A stretch of 64,000 nucleotides of DNA from Crambe crambe (Eukaryota; Porifera; Demospongiae; Poecilosclerida; Crambeidae), in NCBI GenBank assembly GCA_963924555.1, contig OZ004584.1, positions 8,625,753-8,689,752 on the forward strand. Direction: 5' to 3'. The stretch's first letter is position 1. Every line of letters begins with the position of its first letter. Shown piece after piece: positions 55,677 through 64,000 of the stretch. The position numbers were made by a program, and so were the translations under genes. Under the pieces are notes generated by a model, which was not told the DNA's origin, searched no databases, and saw nothing but the letters and a program-made list of their open reading frames with translations.

Positions 55677-55950
55677 CCTAACCCCCTCCCCTCTCTTTAG
55701 CCTGCACTGTGTCAATCCCCAATCCTCTGAATTATGTACCGACAACCATAAATTACTTCCATGTTGGTGTGAATTATAAAGCTTTTTTTTTAATGCAAAA
55801 TTATATTTATATTCATGTGAAATCCTGAAATTGAAACTTGTTACAAAATTAAATCATGTGCGAATAATCCTGTGGTACAGACTGAAGTGCTGGAACTCTC
55901 AGGTAGGACTGCACAATTGAAGTATCATGGATTGGTTGAGTGGGCATTAT
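55677..55950. other. Convergent intergenic gap of 274 bases
   Basis: Lies between the stop of GLUT copy 3 (plus) and the stop of the golgin (minus). ATTAAA at about 55,849 could serve as the transporter's poly(A) signal. No further coding sequence. Confidence 0.4.
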
Positions 55951-58900
55951 TTAGAATTCAAGGGCCATGTAAGCATCAAGCTGTTTCTTCTGAGTCTCAG
56001 AGAACCTTGCAAGAGCTGCTATGACTTTGAACAAGTGCTGGGTCTGTCTTCCCATCATGTACTCAAACAACACATTCTTGAAGTATTCAAACTCAGCCCC
56101 GTGGGGTTCAGAGTCCAGTACTATGTCTTTTGAGGGTGTGTCAGGGGTGGAGCTTCTGGTGGGTGGAGATCTCATGGGTGTGGTCATGCCCTGTTGTACC
56201 GGTTTTACCTGTGATGATGACCTTAGGGAAGTATTGTCTCGTTCAAGTGCTTCACGTTCTCCTTCACTTGCCTTTAGTGCTTGCTTATACTCTTTCACCA
56301 GGCCTTCCAACCTGCAGGTCACATGACAATCATATATGGATCACATGATCTAATTTGTATAGGTATGATGCCTCACCTGGTGATGCCTATGGCTTGTTTT
56401 CTTCCTTGTTCTTCCAGTCCCCTCACCTTCTCTTCCAACCTTCCCACTTCAGTCGCATGTGCCTCCATCACTGTTGCTAACTGGACCTCACCCTGTCTGT
56501 CCTTCTCAGCAGTAGTGGCAGCAGCAGTGGTGACGACATTCAACTTCTCCTGGTACTGACTCTCTTGTGCTTCCAGCTCCCTCTGGTGGCCAGCTTGCAA
56601 CTCCAACAGCTGTGCCTCTAGTTTTCCACACCTCTCCTTCTCTGCTAGCAAGTTGTCCTTCACTTCTTCAGTCTCCACACGCAGAGATGAAAGAGCCTTT
56701 TTAGCATCTGACAACTCTTGGGAGTAATTTTCTTCTGCTGTCTTTATCTCTAGTCGGTGAGTGGAAATGTCAGATTCAAGCTCTGATTTGATTGTAGACT
56801 TCTCTTGAGAAATTTTCAGCTCTAATTCTCTCCTAACTTGCAAGATTTTTGCTTCTCCTTCACTCTCTAAAATTGATGCTTTTTCCTCGAATTCCTTTTT
56901 CATGGCAGCCATTTGCGTTTTTGCTTTCTTTTTAATGTCTCCAATTTTCTTATCAGCTTCTTCTTGAACGAGAGCGATTTGTGATTCCAACTCCTTCACT
57001 TGCTCCGCCCATTTCCTGGCTTCTTCCGACTCCTGGACTTTTTCCTTCTCCAGCCGGGCACAGTAACTCCGCTGCTCACTCAACTGCTGTTCCAAGCTGG
57101 TAAGGTGTGTGGCGTCCTTGCTGGTGAGTGATTGGTGCTCCTGAAGAAGTTTCTCTCTTTCCATGTTCACAGTCACTAACATTTCATCCATTTTGCCTCT
57201 CCATTCTGTCTCTGTTGCCTCCAACTCTCTTTCAGCTCCTTTGAGCTTCTTCTTCAAGGATACTATTTCTTCTTTGTGCTTCTTCTCGGCTACTTCTAAC
57301 TCATTAGTCTTCTCTTCTGATAGTTTTAGCACTTTTTCTTCCAACTGCATCTTTTCCAAAGTGAGACCTTCGATTTCTGCTGTCTTTTCTTCCATGACCT
57401 TTGCACTTTTATCCTTCTCCTCTTTCAGCTGATTTTGCAAGCTCATCACATTTTCTCCGGCTTGTCCCACCCCTCTCTTGAGCGCATCCACCTCGCTCTT
57501 TAGTGAGCTAGCTTCTTCTTCCCTTGAAGCAATGGTGCTCTGTAGAAGCTGAATCTCTTCACCATGCAAGCTCTTCAAAGAAGCCAGTTCTTTGTGATGA
57601 GAGGTGGTCAAAGCTGTGGACTCGCCCTCCTGCTTGGTGAACTGCTTCTTCAGTGAAGTCATTTGCTTCTCTAATTGCTGCTTCTTTCTATTCAAAGCTG
57701 CACTCTCTTCCTTCAATCGAGCATTTTCCTCTGACAGACCTTCTAGCTGCTTCGTGTGGGAAACTCGTTCTTCTTCTAACTTAGCTTTCAATTCAGATAA
57801 CTCCGCCTCTCTCTTCTCCATCTGGGCCGAATATTGCTTCTTCATACCTGCCAACTTCGCTTCAGCCTTTTTCTTGATCTCGAGCTTCTTGGCTTCTAAA
57901 GACCCCTCAGATTCTGACATTTTGACACTCAATTCTTGGATCTCGGCTTCCTTGCTCCTAAGGACTTCTTCGACATTGCAAGACGAGCTCTGAATTTCTT
58001 CAATGGAAGTATTGAGGTTCTGGATTTCTTGTGTGCTGCGTGACAACTTATTTTCACAATCAGCCTTCACAGATTCAAGTGAGTTTTCAGTCTCCTTCAG
58101 AGATTGCTGCAATAAGTCGCACACCTCCTTCAACCTTGCTTCTTCCTGGTCCTTCTCTGACATCTCCTTCTCATGCTTGGCCTTCAACTTGCCCAACCTC
58201 TCCTTCCACTCCTCACTTACTTGAGCAACAATCTCTCCTTCTCTACGCTCGCTTGCTCCCTGGAGTTCTTGTCGATATTTCTCTTCAATTTTAGTAACAT
58301 CCGCTGTAGACTTGATTCTGAACTCCTCCATTTCTTGTTGAGCACTTTCTAATTTTTGCTGCAATTCCATCATCTTTCTCTCCACTTTTTCCTTCTCTGC
58401 TGTCAAAGTTGACACCTTCTCTGCAATTTCCACTTCACACTGTTTCTTTTGTTCATCTAATTTCCTCTGGAACTCAGCCTCCAGGCGAGCGAGAGTTTCT
58501 TTTTCCTTTGAGTCCATCTGAGCTGCTAGATCTGCTCGATGTTTCTCTTCAAGTTTCTTTAGTTTGCTTGCCTGTACCTCCTTCAACTGCTGAAGTTTCT
58601 CCTTGTAAGCTTTCTTCAAGGACTCAACAGAGTTAGTCTTCTCTTCAAGATTCTTCTGGAGTGTGGCGCCCTGTTTTTTCTCCACTTCGAGAGCTTCACT
58701 TGCCAACTTCATCTTCTCTTCTAGAGATGACTGAAGTAATGAGTGTTCGGATTTGACCTCATCTAGAGCTTTTTCCAGCAGAGCACGTTCTTGATGTTGA
58801 TTCTCTTCTATTTCAACTAGAGAGTTTTTCAATTTTTCCTCACACTTGAGCTTAATTGTCTCGGTATCTGCTCTAAACTTGTTTTCTAATTTCTCCATTT

Positions 58901-61900
58901 CTTGTTGAGCGCTTTCCAATCTTTGCTGCAATTCCATCATCACTTTTTCCTTCTCTGCTGTCAAAATCGATACCTTCTCTGTGATTTCCATTTCATACTG
59001 CTCCTTTTGCTCATCTAACTGCCGCTGAAATTCAGCCTCCAAGCGAGCAAGAGTTTCCTTCTCCTTTGAGTCCATCTGAGCTGCTAGGTCTGCTCGATGT
59101 TTCTCTTCAAGCTTCTTCAGTTTGTTAGCCTGGACCTCCTTCAACTGCTGAAGCTTCTCTTTATACGTTTTCTTCAAAGACTCAATGGTGTTTGTCTTCT
59201 CGTCAAGATTCTTCTTGAGTGTGGTTCCCTGCATTTTCTCCACCTCAAGAGCTTCACTTGCTAATCTCATTTTCTCTTCTAGAGAAGATTGAAGCGACGA
59301 ATATTCAGATTTGAGTGATGAGTGTTGAGATTGAAGCTCTTGCATAGTCTTCTCAAGTGAGACGTACCGTTCCTTTTCCAACTCTTGACTCTCACTTGCT
59401 GATCTCAGTTTCTCTTCCAGAGAAGATTGGATTGTCGAGTGTTCTGATCTGAGCTCTTCCGAGGATGTCTTGAGCAAAGCACACTGTTTCTTCTCCAACT
59501 CTAAAGCTTCATTTACAGAGTTCAACTTATCGTGGAGTGATGCCTGAAGAGTTTGTAGTGCAGAAGAGCGTTCGGATTTGAGTCGACTCAGAGTATCTTC
59601 TAGAGCGGTCTCATGTTCCTTCTTCATCCTTTGGTTCTCATCAATTAATTTCTCTTTTTCTTCAAGTGCAGTCTGAAGGGTTTGGAGAGCTGATGAGTGC
59701 TCTGCTTTCAATTTCGTGAGAGCTTCCTCCAGAACAGCTCGTTCTTTCTTCTCGGACTCGCAAGCTTCATTTCCCTCTCTGACTTTCTCCAACAGTGAGG
59801 CCTCCAGGGCTTGCAATGCTGAGAAATGCTCTGATCTAAGCACGTTCATTTCTTCCTTGTGAGCAGTCAAAGCCACCTGGAGAGTTCCAGAATGCTCCAT
59901 CCTCACCTGCTCCATTCTCTCCTTCTCTGCCTCTTCCAGCTCCCAAAGAGCTTTGCCATGCTCCTCCACTAACTTCTTCACAGATAACTCATGTTCTGAC
60001 CTCACTTCATTCAACTCAGCACCTTTATTCCTTTCGATTTCCTCCAATCGAGCTATCTCCTGATCTTTTTCGTGCAGCATCTTCGAGAACAAGTCTTTTT
60101 GTTCTTCTAGCCGAGATGAGAGATTGCTGATTTCTTGTTTAGATTCTTCCAGTCGAGACGAGAGAGTGCTGATTTCCTGGGTGGACTGTGTTTGAAGCTC
60201 TTCCTTTGTGATCTTGACTTCTTGCTGGTGCTGAGCCAGATCCTTACGTGCCTGCTCCGAGACATCCTGCAATTCAACGTTCTTGGCTGCTAGCTCTCGC
60301 TCCAATGAGGTGATCCGATTCTGACTTTCCTCAGAGTCTTTCCTCTGATCTTCTCTCACTCTCAACAGCTCCTTCTTCAATTCCTCAACTTGAGAACGAA
60401 GCTGTTCTTCAGCCGCCTTCATTTTTTCCTTGGCCTTTTTCTTCATGCTGGCCAATTCCATTTGGTGAGCTTGCTTCATGTCTTCAATCTCAGATCGCAA
60501 GGAGGTCATTTTCGCAGCCATCTTAGATGACTCGTCATCCATCACTCGCTGCTTCAATGAGGCAGCTTTCTCCAAAGTGTCCACTTTTCGACTGAACTCC
60601 TCCACGGAGGCTTCATACTCATCCTTCAAGTGAGTGTGGTCCTTCTTCAAAGCCTCGATGATCTGTTCCAGGTCCCGTTTGGAGGAGAGATGTCCCCTGC
60701 ACTCTTCCTCCAGGCTAGAACGCTCACTTTGAAACGACTGAACTAACTCATTTTTCTCTGCTTGCACTGAAGCTAAGGTTTGCTCAAGTTCATGCTTGGA
60801 AGATGATAACGAGTCATACTCTGACCTTAAGTGGGCATGGTCACTCTGCAGGGAGCTTAGTGTCTGTTGCAACTGGTGCGTGGTGTCTTGTGACTTTTCG
60901 AGCTGTTCCCTTAACTCTCCTGAGATACGGGAGAGTTCAACCTCCTTCCCAGAGGACAATGCTGCCAGCTCGGTCCTCATGGATGCCACACCCACTTCAT
61001 ATTCCTTCTTCAGCTGACTGATGTGGGCATTGAGGGATGTAATCTCGCTCTGAGCAGCACTCAACTTTGCCCTAGACTCAGATATCTCAGTCACGTGACC
61101 TTCCTCTCTCTCACACGCTTGCATCAACTTCAACTTCTCTTGCTCCAGAGAGGCACTGAGGTGACCCTTTACCGACTCGAGTTCTGCTAAAGCAGCATTG
61201 TGATCAGCATTGAGTTTGTGGAGAACTGTTTCATGAGAAGCAGACATTTTGTCATTATTCTCCTTAGCAGACTTCAGTTCTTCATTGTACGAGTGTTCCA
61301 ACTGGTTAAGTTTTTCTTGCAAACATTGAAGCTCTTCTTCAGCTTGGCTCTTTCTTTCCTCAGAATCTTTCTTGTCACTTTCAGCAACCTTCAGCAGATC
61401 TGTAAGTTCTGATACTCTAGCCTGCAGCTCATCACGAACATCCGTAATTTCACCTTCATATTTGGCTTTCAACTGCTCTTCGAGTTTTGCTAACTTCATT
61501 TGCAACTCGTCACGAACACTAGCAACCTCTCTTTCATGCTCACTTCTCAGCTGCTCGAAAGTGGCTTCTTGTCTACTGGCACTATTTTTCTTCAAGTTTT
61601 CTCTTTCGACTTGATGAGTATCAATTACTTCCTTTAGCTTCCTCTGCTGCTCTTGCTGGAGGGCCACCAAGGTCTTCTGATGCTCCTCTTCGAGATTCTT
61701 AACTTTCAACTCGCTTCCAGTTCTCATGTTGGTAATGGCTACCTGGTGCTGAGCCTCTTTCTCTCTCAAGGAATTTTCAGACTCGAGACGAATCTTCTGT
61801 AAGTTTTGATTGTGTTCTGTTTTCACTTCTTCGATTTTTTGTTCTAGTTCTTTCAAATTAGCCTCCCGTTCCACCACTTCTCGTTTCAGTTGCTTCATCT

Positions 61901-62450
61901 TTGCAGAAGCCTTGCTCAACTCCGCCATCTTCTCTTTCAATTTCACGTCCTTTTCCGCTGCGGACTGTTTCAGCTCTTCCATGACTCTTTCAAGTTCTTT
62001 CATCTTCTCATTAGCTGCTTTCAAGCTGGTCTCCTTCTCTTTCAGAACTTGATTCAACCGGTTTGTTTCTTCAGAAGCTTCTTTAAACGTTTCCACTTTA
62101 TCAAGAGCCTCTTTCAAACTTGCATCTTTCTCCTTCAGAGTTTCTCTAAGATCCTGTGCCACCTTGGAGACTGTTTCAAACTCCTGCTTTGTGGAGGAGA
62201 GGTTTGTTTGCAGCGTTTTGATCTGTGCCTTGAATTGGCTGACGACTTCCCCGTGCTTGACCGAGAAGGACTTCAGTTTCGCCTTCCATTTCTCTTCCGT
62301 CATGGCACCAGAGCCAGAGGGGGTGGGGCTAGGGAGGGGATCAGAGGAAAGGGATGGGGAAGGTGGAGGAATAATGGGTGTGGTAGCACCCCCTCCATCG
62401 GTGTCATCTTTCTTTGGTGTCTGTTCCAATGCTGATTCAGCACTTTGAGC
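55951..62450 (-). CDS. GOLGA4-like: GRIP-domain golgin (golgin-245/97 type), 5' end beyond window
   Basis: Two exons: 56377-62450 (2024 codons, acceptor TTTATAG, donor GTGAGG) and 55951-56311. The joined frame runs in from an upstream exon (AQSAESALEQTPKK is the first readable part), passes a Pro/Ser-rich stretch (IIPPPSPSLSSDPLPSPTPS), then about 1900 residues of continuous heptad coiled coil, and ends in a GRIP domain: EFEYFKNVLFEYMMGRQ, then HLFKVIAALARFSETQKKQL. The tyrosine of EYFKN is the residue known to contact Arl1-GTP, so anchoring to the trans-Golgi network and vesicle tethering is expected. The length of over 2140 residues is closest to golgin-245 rather than golgin-97 or GCC88. 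The 6-kb exon without introns is unusual, and a 558-base in-frame duplication is visible within it. Confidence 0.85.
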
Positions 62451-62580
62451 CTATAAAAGAAATTTTTTTATACTCAATTTTTTATCATCAACCACTGAAT
62501 GTGGGGGAAGTCCCTATATTATTCATACTTGTGTTCCAACTGTTGGGTACTGCCCTCAGGCTTTTTAAACCTATAGCCAT

Positions 62581-62751
62581 GTAGGCATACAACATGCACA
62601 GTACAGCTCTGTGTGTGGATGTAGGCATACAACATGCACAGTACAGCTCTGTGTGTGGATGTGGGCATACAACATGCACAGTACAGCTCTGTGTGTGGAT
62701 GTGGGCATACAACATGCACAGTACAGCTCTGTGTGTGGATGTGGGCATACT
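62581..62751. repeat. 40-bp minisatellite, 4.3 units
   Basis: Unit starts at 62581, 62621, 62661 and 62701, with a partial fifth at 62741: GGCATACAACATGCACAGTA then CAGCTCTGTGTGTGGATGT. Almost no divergence. It lies in the intron upstream of the golgin's large exon. Cys/His-rich reading frames over it are an artefact of the repeat. Confidence 0.9.
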
Positions 62752-64000
62752 TCACATTGAGAATAGCACCAAAGTGTCCCGGAATTGATTGTAGCAAGCA
62801 TTATGGAGGGATACCTCATCACACACACACACACCAAAATCAAACACATTAACTATTGGACATCAAAAGAATCAGTTAGAATTAGATTTTTCTTTGGCTG
62901 AGAGAGTCACTAGTGGCATGGCATGCTTATAAACACATGTCTTATGGCTTCAGGACACCACTCCAGGACACTTCAAAATAATTCCTTTATGACACTTGGT
63001 ACAGGTATGAAATGTATAAGGTGAGGATGTAGAGATACATGTCAGCAAAGTGCTAATGGTGCCCCACTGACCCAATATTTAATTCACACCTATAACACAA
63101 GGTGTACTCCAGCCAGCTCCAATGTTCCCCACACAAATAATGATACTCCTATGATATTATCTTGCCTGGTTGGTACAGGGTTGACAAGGTAAAGGTCACT
63201 ATGACACATGGCATGGCAATGCATGTGCATGCATGTGATGTGGCTGCAATACACATGTGCATGTGACCAAAGGTACTGTATACATGCTTAATTAAGTTAT
63301 AGTGGTTGCTGGGTGCTATAGTGACGTCACATTGCTTCAACTATCCAACTACAAGCATAATGTAGTGGTTGCCAAGTACCCACCACTGTGATGTCATACT
63401 AAGTCATCACACTTAATAAGTGTGGTGGTTGCTAGGTGCTCTAATGATGTCACAAATCTCATTAAAAAAATGCTTCAGCTGATTGTTTTTCAGTTTCACA
63501 GTTTTGGCTTCCAGATAAGGCACCAATTAGTGGGAAAAGGTTAGCAATTAGTGAAGAGGGTTAGCAATTAGTGAAGTGGGTTTCAAAATGGCACGCTGGG
63601 TGGTTAACAAGAGGAAACTAGACATGATTGGCAAGAATTAACAGCATTGTTATCTTGGGATAAGCTTAAATATCACCTGGAGAATTGAATAAGAAAATGT
63701 TTTTGGTTTTACTAGTCTTAAACTCAATTGTCATGGGGTGTGACTCAATGTCAGCATAAATGAGTTTTCCACAACTCAAAACAAGATTGTTGGAATAGGT
63801 CGGACATAGAATTGGACATACTCTCCTGATCAGAGCAAGTATTTCACAGAAAAACATACACTGAGATGCAATGATGTTAGTAAACACTCCTAGTCCAGTC
63901 TTAAATATATATATTTTAATTTTTAATAAGTGCATTCTTCTCTTCTTGCTGACATGGAAATACTAGACTAACACAAGTTGTTCAACATCACTATCCGGGT
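62752..64000. other. Right edge: intron or upstream region of the golgin, no gene seen
   Basis: No reading frame with recognisable features. Three degenerate repeats of about 60 bases (63,300-63,460) each contain GTGGTTGC and a CRE-like TGACGTCA or TGATGTCA. A short triplication of TTAGCAATTAGTG-type sequence lies at 63,525-63,585. Confidence 0.35.

Noticed and set aside
56021-62448. Plus-strand frames opposite the golgin
   Set aside because: Shadows of a long Glu/Lys-rich coiled coil (Phe/Ser/Leu-rich on the other strand).
62488-62849. Cys/His-rich repeated proteins in several frames
   Set aside because: They are the 40-bp minisatellite read in different frames; there is no independent support.

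Overview
The window looks like nuclear DNA of an early-branching animal, most likely a demosponge such as Amphimedon. This is inferred from gene style, not from a search. All genes are split by short GT-AG introns. The death-fold, Kelch and ROC-COR families are expanded in tandem. The intergenic DNA is full of short inverted-repeat transposons. No rRNA, tRNA or CRISPR array was seen.

The dominant content is five tandem copies, all on the minus strand, of one gene type: tiny first exon, Kelch propeller exon, death-domain exon, one large ROC-COR GTPase exon, Ser/Gly linker exon(s), C-terminal death-domain exon(s). In transcription order they are E (52.46-45.37 kb), D (42.65-33.15 kb), C (31.3-22.5 kb, perhaps to 21.95 kb), B (16.83-9.54 kb, perhaps to 7.05 kb) and A (6.87 kb to the left edge). 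Splice models for B, C, D and E give uninterrupted frames of about 1306, 1272, 1335 and 1286 residues. A is broken by a nonsense codon, a deletion and a lost splice acceptor. B and E form one sequence class (II), A and D another (I), and C is a II/I chimera. Between copies the Kelch framework is almost constant, while the tips of all six blades vary. That is what a family of recognition receptors would look like: propeller for ligand, ROC-COR as GTPase switch, death domains as effector. Several genes are followed by extra linker plus death-domain exons, mostly in phase 1-1, which could be alternative C-terminal tails.

Three copies of an SLC2A (GLUT-type) sugar transporter lie on the plus strand. 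Two are decayed (16.95-19.69 and 42.8-44.48 kb) and each is followed by a decayed 3' fragment of dynactin subunit 2 (dynamitin). The third (52,634-55,676) is intact: 13 exons and 571 codons. GLUT copies sit head-to-head with the first exons of Kelch genes B, D and E, so the duplicated block probably included both genes and a shared promoter; a CACGTG E-box remains in two of the three.

On the right a very long coiled-coil golgin with a C-terminal GRIP domain (minus strand, 62,450-55,951) converges on the intact transporter. Its first exon is not identified and probably lies beyond the window.

Mobile DNA is abundant: 166-bp pogo-like MITEs, two TA-flanked elements of one family (one keeping a possible transposase DNA-binding segment), two long foldback elements, a 324-bp and a 412-bp insertion each proven by an empty site in a paralogous copy, an inverted-repeat unit carrying a RecQ-like helicase fragment, and a 114-bp satellite array of about 19 copies whose monomer also occurs singly in inverted orientation nearby.
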